This document shows, in pieces, positions 1 through 5,904 of a DNA stretch of 5,904 nt. The position numbers and the translations under genes were made by a program. Every line of letters starts with the position of its first letter. Position 1 is the first letter of the stretch. The DNA is from JBIOUF01 sp044866695. GTDB lineage: Bacteria > Actinomycetota > Actinomycetes > Propionibacteriales > Nocardioidaceae. The notes under the pieces were generated by a model. It was not told the DNA's origin, made no database searches, and saw only the letters and a program-made list of their open reading frames with translations. The stretch spans positions 1 to 5,904 of the forward strand of contig JBIOUF010000311.1 in assembly GCA_044866695.1 (NCBI GenBank), written 5' to 3'.

Positions 1-1019
<1,019 letters not shown>

Positions 1020-1020
<1 letters not shown>

Positions 1021-2306
1021 CAGGGCTCGTCCCGCTCGTCGGGCGCGGCGGCGCTGCGGGCGCCGGCAGCGGGGCCGGACGACGGCGGCGACGCGGGCGT
1101 GGATGGGACCGGCCCCCCCGGAGCAAGGAACGAGTGGAGGGGGTGGTTGCCCGCGCCGTCGTCGGCGGGAGGACCCGGCGCCGGCGACCGACCCCCCAGG
1201 AGGTCGCAGAACCGGTCGAACAGGTACGCCGCGTCGTGGGGGCCGGCGGCCGCCTCGGGGTGGTACTGCACCGAGAACGCCCGCAGCCGTCCCTCGCCGT
1301 CGCGGAGCTCGAGCCCCTCGACCACGTCGTCGTTGAGGCACACGTGGCTGACCGTCGCCTCGCCGTACGGCGTGGTGGTGGGCCGGTCCAGGGGCGCGTC
1401 GACGGCGAACCCGTGGTTGTGCGCGGTGACCTCGACCTTGCCGGTGGTGCGGTCCAGGACCGGCTGGTTGATGCCCCGGTGACCGTACTTGAGCTTGTAG
1501 GTGCCCAGTCCCAGGGCGCGGCCGAACAGCTGGTTGCCGAAGCAGATCCCGAAGTAGGGCAGGCCGTGGTCGAGCGCCTCGCGGAGCAGCTCGACCACGC
1601 GGTCGGTGGCCGCGGGGTCGCCCGGGCCGTTGCTGAAGAACAGCCCGTCCGGGCCGACCGAGAGGATGTCGTCGAGGGTCGAGGTGGCGGGCAGGACGTG
1701 CACCTCGACGCCACGCTGCGCCAGCATCCGGGGAGTGCTGGCCTTGATCCCGAGGTCGACCGCGGCGACGGTGAACCGGCGCTCCCCCACCGCCGCGACG
1801 ACGTAGGCCTCGTCGGTGGTGACCTCTCCGGCCAGGGCGGCGCCGGCCATCGGTGCGGTGGCGCGCACCCGCTCCAGGAGGGCGGTGGGGTCGGTCTCGG
1901 TGGTGGAGATGCCCACGCGCATCGCGCCGCGCTCGCGCAGGTGCCGGGTCAGGGCCCGGGTGTCGATGCCGCTGATGCCCACGACGCCCTGCTCGCGCAG
2001 CGCGTCGTCGAGGCTGCGGCGCGACCGCCAGCTGCTCGGGATGCGGGCCGGGTCGCGCACGACGTACCCGGCCACCCAGATCCGTCGCGACTCCGGGTCC
2101 TCGTCGTTCATGCCGGTGTTGCCGACGTGCGGTGCGGTCATGACCACGACCTGGCGGTGGTACGACGGGTCGGTCAGCGTCTCCTGGTAGCCGGTCATGC
2201 CGGTGGCGAACACCGCCTCGCCGAACGTCTCGCCCTCCGCGCCGTACGAGCGGCCGGTGAAGGTGCGGCCGTCCTCGAGCACCAGGACGGCGGGCGGGGG
2301 GCTCAT
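1020..2306 (-). CDS. carA: Carbamoyl-phosphate synthase small subunit (glutamine amidotransferase)
   Basis: CarA hydrolyses glutamine and channels ammonia to CarB. The 428-residue product has the N-terminal CPSase small-chain domain (about 6-150; FATGMTGYQETLTDPSY at 33-49, APHVGNTGMN at 58-67) and a C-terminal class I amidotransferase domain (about 178-370). The nucleophile is Cys255 in GICFGNQ. The partners are His349 and Glu351 in QYHPEAAAGPHD, with FFSNGPGDP at 223-231 and NHGFAVD at 297-303. The ATG at 2304-2306 is chosen because AGGAGG lies 6 bases upstream and the conserved start (AVLVLEDGRTFTG) follows at once. The reading frame is open upstream to 2741, but that stretch overlaps the membrane gene and has no family similarity. 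The start overlaps the upstream gene by ATGA and the stop shares a base with carB. The family is usually about 370-385 residues. Here residues 372-428 form an extra Pro/Ala/Ser/Gly-rich, probably disordered tail ending in DERDEP. Confidence 0.97.
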
Positions 2307-2803
2307 CGGGTCTCCTCCTGCGTGCCGGCCAGAGCGGTCAGCGCGGCGACCCACCGCTCGTGTACCGGGGTGCCGCCGTCGACCATGCGGAAGCCGGAGT
2401 CGAGCAGCAGCCCGCCGTGCCGCCAGGTGACGACCAGCAGCCCGTGCGGCGGCACCACCTTGCCGGCGATGCCCTGGTCCTGCCGGGCGCCGCGCAGCGC
2501 GCCGGCCGGAACCCGGAACGCCCCGGGTTCGCGGAGCACGTCCAGGCCCGCCGGGGACAGCTCCAGCCGGGCCGCCGAGCGGGAGCCCAGCCCCCGGGCG
2601 GCCACGCGGTCGAGCCAGTCGCCGGCGACGGTGGTGCCGTAGTACCGCGCGTCGGCGGCGAGGTCGGGCCGCCGCTCGCGCGGGACCGGCACCAGTGCGG
2701 GCAGGTCGTGCCTGCGGCTCCGGCGCCGCCAGCCCTTCCACATCAGGGCGTAGAGGACCAGCAGCACCGCGACCAGCATCAGCACCGCGGCGAGGCGGCT
2801 CAT
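2303..2803 (-). CDS. Small single-pass membrane protein with PH-like cytoplasmic domain, conserved in actinobacterial pyr operons; function unknown
   Basis: The product has 166 residues. Residues 4-22 form one hydrophobic helix (LAAVLMLVAVLLVLYALMW), followed at once by a basic stretch KGWRRRSRRH (23-32). By the positive-inside rule the rest of the protein is cytoplasmic. The remainder is a small, probably beta-rich domain: ARYYGTTVAGDWLDRVAARGLG (52-73), SAARLELSPAGLDVLREP (76-93), FRVPAGALRGARQ (96-108) and LLVVTWRHGGLLLDSGFRM (122-140). This order resembles proteins annotated as PH-like domain proteins. Rv1382 of Mycobacterium tuberculosis and a Streptomyces gene occupy the same slot between pyrC and carA; that is remembered gene order, not an alignment. 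The ATG at 2801-2803 follows the pyrC stop by 10 bases, with GAGGG 7 bases upstream. The stop overlaps carA by ATGA. I see no catalytic motif and assign no reaction. An anchor or regulator for the pathway is speculation. Confidence 0.85.
   Translation of the reverse strand: MSRLAAVLMLVAVLLVLYALMWKGWRRRSRRHDLPALVPVPRERRPDLAADARYYGTTVAGDWLDRVAARGLGSRSAARLELSPAGLDVLREPGAFRVPAGALRGARQDQGIAGKVVPPHGLLVVTWRHGGLLLDSGFRMVDGGTPVHERWVAALTALAGTQEETR
2312..2318 (-). promoter_or_regulatory. Shine-Dalgarno sequence of carA
   Basis: Read on the minus strand, AGGAGGA lies in the last codons of the membrane-protein gene, with 6 bases between AGGAGG and the ATG at 2306. It is the best ribosome site of the internal junctions, and it settles the carA start against the much longer open frame that reaches 2741. 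It may also let carA be translated partly independently of the gene before it. Confidence 0.8.
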
Positions 2804-2813
2804 CCTGCGGCCC

Positions 2814-4100
2814 TCACGCCGGCTTCCCGTCGAGCACGGTGGGCCGGCCGCGAAGGATCGTCGCGACGACGCGGCCGGGCAGGGTGCGTCCGGCGTACGG
2901 GGTGTTGCGGGACAGCGACGCGGTCTCGGTCGGGTCCACCACCCGGCTCGCGGAGGGGTCGTAGAGCACCAGGTTCGCCGGCTCCCCCTCGGCCAGCGGG
3001 CGACCGTGCCCGGCGAGCCGGCCGATCACGGCCGGCCGCACCGACATGCGCTCGGCGACGCCGGCCCAGTCCAGCAGGCCGGTGTCGACCATCGCCTCCT
3101 GCACCACGGACAGGGCGGTCTCCAGGCCGAGCATGCCGAACGCGGCGGCGGGCCACTCACAGTCCTTGTCCTCGTGCGGGTGCGGCGCGTGGTCGGTGGC
3201 GACCACGTCGAGGATGCCGTCGGCGAGGCCGGCGCGGACCGCCTCGACGTCGGCGGCGGTGCGTAGCGGCGGGTTGACCTTGTAGACCGGGTCGTAGGTC
3301 GCGGCCAGGTCGTCGGTGAGCAGCAGGTGGTGGGGGGTGACCTCCGCGGTGACGTTCCAGCCCTTGCTCTTGGCCCAGCGCAGGATCTCCACCGACCCGG
3401 CGGTCGAGACGTGGCAGATGTGCAGCCGGCTGCCCACGTGCGCGGCGAGCAGGCAGTCGCGGGCGACGACCGCCTCCTCCGCGACGGCCGGCCAGCCGCG
3501 CAGGCCGAGGCGACCGGACAGCTCGCCCTCGTTCATCTGCGCGTCCTCGGTCAGCCGCGGCTCCTGCGCGTGCTGGGCGATGACGCCGTCGAACGCCTTG
3601 ACGTACTCCAGTGCGCGGCGCATCAGCACTGCGTCGGAGACGCACCTTCCGTCGTCGGAGAACACCCGCACCCGGGCGGCGGAGTCGGCCATCGCTCCCA
3701 GCTCGGCGAGCCGTTCGCCGGCCAGGCCGACGGTCACCGCGCCGACCGGGAGCACGTCGCAGTGCCCGGCCTCGCGGCCCAGCCGCCAGACCTGCTCCAC
3801 GACGCCGGCCGTGTCGGCCACCGGGTCGGTGTTGGCCATGGCGTGCACCGCGGTGAAGCCGCCCAGGGCCGCGGCGAGGGTGCCGGTCTCGACCGTCTCG
3901 GCGTCCTCGCGGCCGGGCTCGCGCAGGTGCGTGTGCAGGTCGACGAGCCCGGGGAGCGCGACGAGCCCGTCGGCGTCGAGGGTCTCCGCGCCGCGGCGGG
4001 ACAGGCCGGTGCCGGTGCCCGCGACGACGCCGTTCTCGACCAGCAGGTCGGTCGGCTCCCCGCCGTACGGCCGGGCGCCCTTCACCAGGTAGGCGGTCAC
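2814..4100 (-). CDS. pyrC: Dihydroorotase, multifunctional-complex type (class I), zinc-dependent
   Basis: PyrC reversibly cyclises N-carbamoyl-aspartate to dihydroorotate, the third step of pyrimidine synthesis. The 428 residues are typical for class I dihydroorotases and form an amidohydrolase TIM barrel with a small beta domain from both ends. Metal and substrate motifs are complete. DLHTHLREPG (54-63) gives His56, His58 and Arg60. MANTDP (88-93) carries the substrate-contacting Asn90. FSDDG (147-151) carries Asp150, expected to bridge the two metals in this class. Further ligands are His177 (IAQHAQE), His230 (ICHVST) and catalytic Asp303 (ATDHAPH). The conserved end PYAGRTLPGRVVATILRG (401-418) is present, so the gene is whole. 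It starts with GTG at 4098-4100, overlapping the pyrB stop by four bases (GTGA), with GAGGG a few bases upstream. Dihydropyrimidinase and allantoinase are relatives, but the DHTHLREPG-type motif, the Asp bridge and the operon point to dihydroorotase. Confidence 0.97.
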   Translation of the reverse strand: MTAYLVKGARPYGGEPTDLLVENGVVAGTGTGLSRRGAETLDADGLVALPGLVDLHTHLREPGREDAETVETGTLAAALGGFTAVHAMANTDPVADTAGVVEQVWRLGREAGHCDVLPVGAVTVGLAGERLAELGAMADSAARVRVFSDDGRCVSDAVLMRRALEYVKAFDGVIAQHAQEPRLTEDAQMNEGELSGRLGLRGWPAVAEEAVVARDCLLAAHVGSRLHICHVSTAGSVEILRWAKSKGWNVTAEVTPHHLLLTDDLAATYDPVYKVNPPLRTAADVEAVRAGLADGILDVVATDHAPHPHEDKDCEWPAAAFGMLGLETALSVVQEAMVDTGLLDWAGVAERMSVRPAVIGRLAGHGRPLAEGEPANLVLYDPSASRVVDPTETASLSRNTPYAGRTLPGRVVATILRGRPTVLDGKPA

Positions 4101-5041
4101 GCGCCCTCGCTCCCCACGGCCGGCTCGGACCCGCCGAGCAGCAGGTACAGCACCGCCATCCGTACGGCGACGCCGTTCGTCACCTGCTCGACGATCACCG
4201 AGCGGGCGGAGTCGGCCACGTCGGCGGTGATCTCCATGCCGCGGACCATCGGGCCGGGGTGCATCACGATGGTGTGGTCCTGCAACGTGGCCATGCGCCG
4301 GGAGTCCAGGCCGTAGCGGCGGGAGTACTCCCGCGTGGTCGGGAAGAACGAGGCGTTCATCCGCTCCCGCTGCACCCGCAGCATCATCACCGCGTCGGCC
4401 TTGGGGATCACCGCGTCGACGTCGTAGGAGGTCTCCACGTCCCAGGACTCGATGCCGACCGGCAGCAGGGTGGGCGGCGCGACCAGCGTCACCTCCGCGC
4501 CCAGGGTGCGCAGCAGCAGGGCGTTGGACCGGGCCACGCGGCTGTGCAGCACGTCGCCGACGATGGCCACCCGCCGGCCGTCGAGCTCACCGAGGTGCCG
4601 CCACATGGTGAAGGCGTCGAGCAGCGCCTGGGTGGGATGCTCGTGGGTGCCGTCCCCGGCGTTGACCACGCAGGCTCGGGTCCAGCCGGCCTGGGCGAGC
4701 CGGTGCGGCGCGCCGCTGGCGCCGTGCCGGATCACGATCGCGTCGGCGCCCATCGCCTCCAGGGTCAGCGCGGTGTCCTTCAGGCTCTCGCCCTTGCTCA
4801 CGCTGGATCCCTTGGCGGCGAAGTTGATCACGTCGGCGGACAGCCGCTTGGCCGCGGCCTCGAACGACGTGCGGGTGCGGGTGGAGTCCTCGAAGAACAG
4901 GTTCACCACCGTGCGGCCCCGCAGCGCCGGCAGCTTCTTGATCGGCCGGTCGGCCAGCGACCGAAGCTCCTCGGCGGTGTGGAGCAGCAGCTCGGCGTCG
5001 TCGCGGGACAGGTCGGCCGCGCTCAGCAGGTGCTTCCTCAC
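4097..5041 (-). CDS. pyrB: Aspartate carbamoyltransferase catalytic subunit
   Basis: PyrB transfers the carbamoyl group from carbamoyl phosphate to aspartate, the committed step of pyrimidine synthesis. The 314-residue length is normal for the catalytic chain. The N-terminal carbamoyl-phosphate domain carries FFEDSTRTRTSFE (49-61), the phosphate-binding loop with Arg55. SSVSKGES (79-86) supplies Lys83 from the neighbouring subunit, IVIRHG (102-107) supplies Arg105, and HEHPTQALLD (133-142) contains His135 and Gln138. The aspartate domain has VGDVLHSRVARSN (161-173) with Arg168, MMLRVQRER (219-227) with Arg222 and Gln224, and MHPGPMVRGME (260-270). No pyrI regulatory subunit gene is present in the window, consistent with control through PyrR. 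The GTG at 5039-5041 overlaps the pyrR stop by four bases (GTGA). A G-rich ribosome site (GGGAG, 5046-5050) sits 4 bases upstream. Ornithine carbamoyltransferase is excluded by motif details and context. Confidence 0.98.
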   Translation of the reverse strand: MRKHLLSAADLSRDDAELLLHTAEELRSLADRPIKKLPALRGRTVVNLFFEDSTRTRTSFEAAAKRLSADVINFAAKGSSVSKGESLKDTALTLEAMGADAIVIRHGASGAPHRLAQAGWTRACVVNAGDGTHEHPTQALLDAFTMWRHLGELDGRRVAIVGDVLHSRVARSNALLLRTLGAEVTLVAPPTLLPVGIESWDVETSYDVDAVIPKADAVMMLRVQRERMNASFFPTTREYSRRYGLDSRRMATLQDHTIVMHPGPMVRGMEITADVADSARSVIVEQVTNGVAVRMAVLYLLLGGSEPAVGSEGA

Positions 5042-5634
5042 CGGTCTCCCCCCTCGACGATGGTCACGGCGTCCACGCCGTCGAACTCCTCCACCCGGAC
5101 CCGGACCTTCTCGGCCAGGGACGTCGGCAGGTTCTTGCCGACGAAGTCGGCGCGGATCGGCAGGTCGCGGTGGCCGCGGTCGACCAGCACCGCGAGCCGC
5201 ACCACCCGGGGCCGGCCCAGGTCGTTCATCGCGTCCAGGGCGGCGCGGATCGTGCGGCCGCTGTAGAGGACGTCGTCGACCAGCACCACCACCTTGCCGT
5301 CGATGCCGCTGGGCGGGATCTCGGTGGGCAGCAGGGCGCGGGCTGGGCGGAGCCGGAGGTCGTCGCGGTACATCGTCACGTCCAGCGACCCGACGGGCAC
5401 CTCCTGCCCCTCGACCGCGGCGATCCGCTCGGCGATCCGGTGCGCCAGCGGTACGCCGCGGCTGGGGATGCCGAGCAGCAGCAGGTCGCCGGCGCCCTTG
5501 TTGCGCTCGAGGATCTCGTGCGCGATCCGGGACAGCGCCCGGGAGATGTCGGACCCGTCGAGCACGGTGCGGCCGGGGGGAGCCTGGGGCTCGACCGCCC
5601 TCTCGACGGCGGTGTCACCGGTGCGGGCAAGCAT
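5038..5634 (-). CDS. pyrR: Bifunctional pyr operon RNA-binding regulator / uracil phosphoribosyltransferase
   Basis: PyrR binds a hairpin in pyr messenger when UMP or UTP is plentiful; many members also convert uracil and PRPP to UMP. The product has 198 residues, slightly longer than the usual 180 or so because of an unconserved N-terminal lead of about 22 residues. The core is a type I phosphoribosyltransferase: RTVLDGSDISRALSRIAHEI (22-41), LLGIPSRGVPLAHRI (53-67), LDVTMYRDDL (84-93), the PRPP loop VVVLVDDVLYSGRTIRAAL (115-133), and the PyrR signature LAVLVDRGHRDLPIRADFVG (147-166) followed by KNLPTS. I chose the ATG at 5632-5634. The frame is open further upstream to a GTG at 5796, but that would translate through the regulatory leader and the promoter. 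The gap from AGGAGG to the ATG is 12 bases, longer than usual. As first gene of the operon behind its own RNA target it should be autoregulated. Confidence 0.96.
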   Translation of the reverse strand: MLARTGDTAVERAVEPQAPPGRTVLDGSDISRALSRIAHEILERNKGAGDLLLLGIPSRGVPLAHRIAERIAAVEGQEVPVGSLDVTMYRDDLRLRPARALLPTEIPPSGIDGKVVVLVDDVLYSGRTIRAALDAMNDLGRPRVVRLAVLVDRGHRDLPIRADFVGKNLPTSLAEKVRVRVEEFDGVDAVTIVEGGDR

Positions 5635-5646
5635 GAGCGTGCCGGA

Positions 5647-5653
5647 CCTCCTT
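5647..5653 (-). promoter_or_regulatory. Shine-Dalgarno sequence of pyrR, buried in the PyrR hairpin
   Basis: On the minus strand AAGGAGG is a near-perfect ribosome site, 12 bases before the ATG at 5634. Its first five bases (5649-5653) are complementary to UCCUU at 5679-5683, on the other side of the PyrR-binding loop. Stabilising the hairpin should therefore hide it from ribosomes. The long spacing is unusual, but no in-frame start lies nearer. Confidence 0.75.
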
Positions 5654-5683
5654 CTCCGCCTCACCGGACGGCTCGTTAAAGGA
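5649..5683 (-). promoter_or_regulatory. PyrR-binding RNA hairpin (translational repressor site) in the pyr leader
   Basis: The transcript reads UCCGGUGAGG at 5659-5668, an exact match to the invariant core UCCNGNGAGG of the PyrR target known from Bacillus and Mycobacterium. The flanks form a stem: CCG(U)CC at 5666-5671 pairs with GGCGG at 5656-5660, with one bulged U, closing a GGUGA loop. A lower stem, UCCUU (5679-5683) with AAGGA (5649-5653), is separated by an asymmetric internal loop, as in the known binding loops. The lower stem takes in the pyrR Shine-Dalgarno sequence. There is no U-run or terminator hairpin after it. The layout therefore fits translational repression as reported for M. 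smegmatis pyrR rather than the transcription attenuation of Bacillus. Pairing was worked out by eye. Confidence 0.85.
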
Positions 5684-5689
5684 TGTCGT

Positions 5690-5710
5690 TCCGGTGGCGA
5701 CCCTACCGGA
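5690..5710 (-). repeat. Inverted repeat spanning the putative -10 element
   Basis: TCCGGT (5705-5710) and ACCGGA (5690-5695) are perfect 6-base inverted arms separated by 9 bases that contain most of the TAGGGT -10 element. It could be an operator for a DNA-binding regulator, or simply reflect the leader's repeated TCCGGT words (another copy is at 5663-5668). In GC-rich DNA 6-base arms can arise by chance. Confidence 0.4.
5700..5705 (-). promoter_or_regulatory. Probable -10 element of the pyr operon promoter
   Basis: TAGGGT on the minus strand fits the actinobacterial TANNNT -10 pattern. It would start transcription near 5692-5694, about 10 bases before the PyrR hairpin, giving a leader of roughly 60 bases. 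I see no good -35 element at the expected distance (around 5722-5729), which is common in actinobacteria but lowers confidence. No other hexamer in the leader is better placed. Confidence 0.45.
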
Positions 5711-5756
5711 CCGTCCCCGTGCCACCCTGCCTGGACCCGCCGTCGCCGCGGAAACG

Positions 5757-5775
5757 CCCTCCCTTCCCCTCCCCC
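5757..5775 (-). other. G-quadruplex-type tract upstream of the pyr promoter
   Basis: The minus (coding) strand has four G runs in a row, G5-A-G4-AA-G3-A-G3, with loops of one or two bases; the plus strand is a matching pyrimidine tract. This meets the standard four-run pattern for an intramolecular quadruplex with very short loops. It lies about 50 bases upstream of the putative -10 element. Formation in the cell is not shown by the sequence. Confidence 0.6.
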
Positions 5776-5783
5776 GCATTGAC

Positions 5784-5904
5784 GCCGACCCGTCACAACC
5801 TCACCCCCAGACCATGCCGACCCGTCACAACCTCACCCCCAGACCATGCCGACCCGTCACAACCTCACCCCCAGACCATGCCGACCCGTCACAACCTCAC
5901 CCCC
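5784..5904. repeat. 32-bp tandem repeat, at least 3.8 identical copies, cut by the right window edge
   Basis: Copies begin at 5784, 5816, 5848 and 5880 (the last shows 25 bases). On the plus strand each begins GCCGACCCGTCACAACC and continues TCACCCCCAGACCAT. All visible copies are identical, and the left boundary is sharp: base 5783 already differs. There are no variable spacers between copies, so it is not a CRISPR array. On the minus strand each unit holds GTGAGGTTGTGACGGG, with GTGA repeated eight bases apart. The unit has no strong internal palindrome. The array sits upstream of the pyr promoter region. Its function is unknown, and how far it extends cannot be seen. Confidence 0.95.

Noticed and set aside
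1134..2642. Long plus-strand open frame of about 500 codons opposite carA and the membrane gene, and similar ones opposite pyrC, pyrB and carB
   Set aside because: These lie antisense to genes with complete family motifs. In very GC-rich coding DNA the opposite strand stays open by chance. Their products are low-complexity Arg/Gly/Val/His-rich with no recognisable domain.
2307..2741. N-terminal extension of carA (145 extra codons)
   Set aside because: It lies wholly inside the membrane-protein gene in another frame, encodes Arg/Ala-rich sequence, and the real start at 2306 has an AGGAGG site and the conserved CarA N-terminus.
5647..5690. Transcription attenuator (terminator and antiterminator) in the pyr leader
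   Set aside because: No GC-rich hairpin followed by a U run is present between the PyrR motif and the pyrR start; the hairpin instead covers the ribosome site.
5635..5796. N-terminal extension of pyrR up to a GTG at 5796
   Set aside because: It would read through the PyrR target, the putative promoter and the G-rich tract, and start inside the tandem repeat. The extra residues match nothing in the PyrR family.
5784..5904. CRISPR array
   Set aside because: The repeats are directly adjacent with no unique spacers, and there are no cas genes in the window.
5784..5904. Array of extra PyrR-like RNA motifs, because each minus-strand unit contains GGTGAGGTT, resembling the 3' half of the PyrR consensus
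   Set aside because: The required upstream UCC is absent (the unit has TGGGG instead), so the stem cannot form, and the array probably lies upstream of the transcript start.

Overview
The window is very GC-rich, with codon third positions almost all G or C, and carries one leftward (minus-strand) operon for the first half of de novo pyrimidine synthesis. In transcription order it runs pyrR, pyrB, pyrC, a small single-pass membrane protein, carA, and the first 340 codons of carB, which leaves the window at base 1. This order, with the small membrane gene between pyrC and carA, is the one known from Actinobacteria (Mycobacterium, Streptomyces and relatives). Base composition and proteins agree with a high-GC actinobacterium. 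A Nocardioides-type organism is a guess from general appearance only.

Layout: bases 5635-5904 are noncoding. They hold at least 3.8 identical copies of a 32-bp tandem repeat (5784-5904, cut by the window edge), a G-run tract on the coding strand (5757-5775), a probable -10 element (5700-5705) and a short leader. The leader contains a recognisable PyrR-binding RNA motif (5659-5668) inside a hairpin that buries the pyrR Shine-Dalgarno sequence (5647-5653). Bases 1-5634 are almost solid coding. Three junctions are 4-base overlaps (GTGA or ATGA), carA/carB share one base (TGATG), and only 10 bases separate pyrC from the membrane gene. Translation is therefore probably coupled along the whole messenger.

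How the genes work together: CarA and CarB make carbamoyl phosphate from glutamine, bicarbonate and ATP. PyrB joins it to aspartate, and PyrC closes the ring to dihydroorotate. PyrR probably senses uridine nucleotides and represses the operon at its leader, as described for Mycobacterium smegmatis (translational repression). The membrane protein has no established role in the pathway. The protein genes are mostly ordinary. The points worth a second look are the leader with two mutually exclusive folds, the upstream tandem repeat and G-rich tract, the conserved but unexplained membrane gene, and a Pro/Ala/Ser/Gly-rich tail of about 57 residues on CarA.
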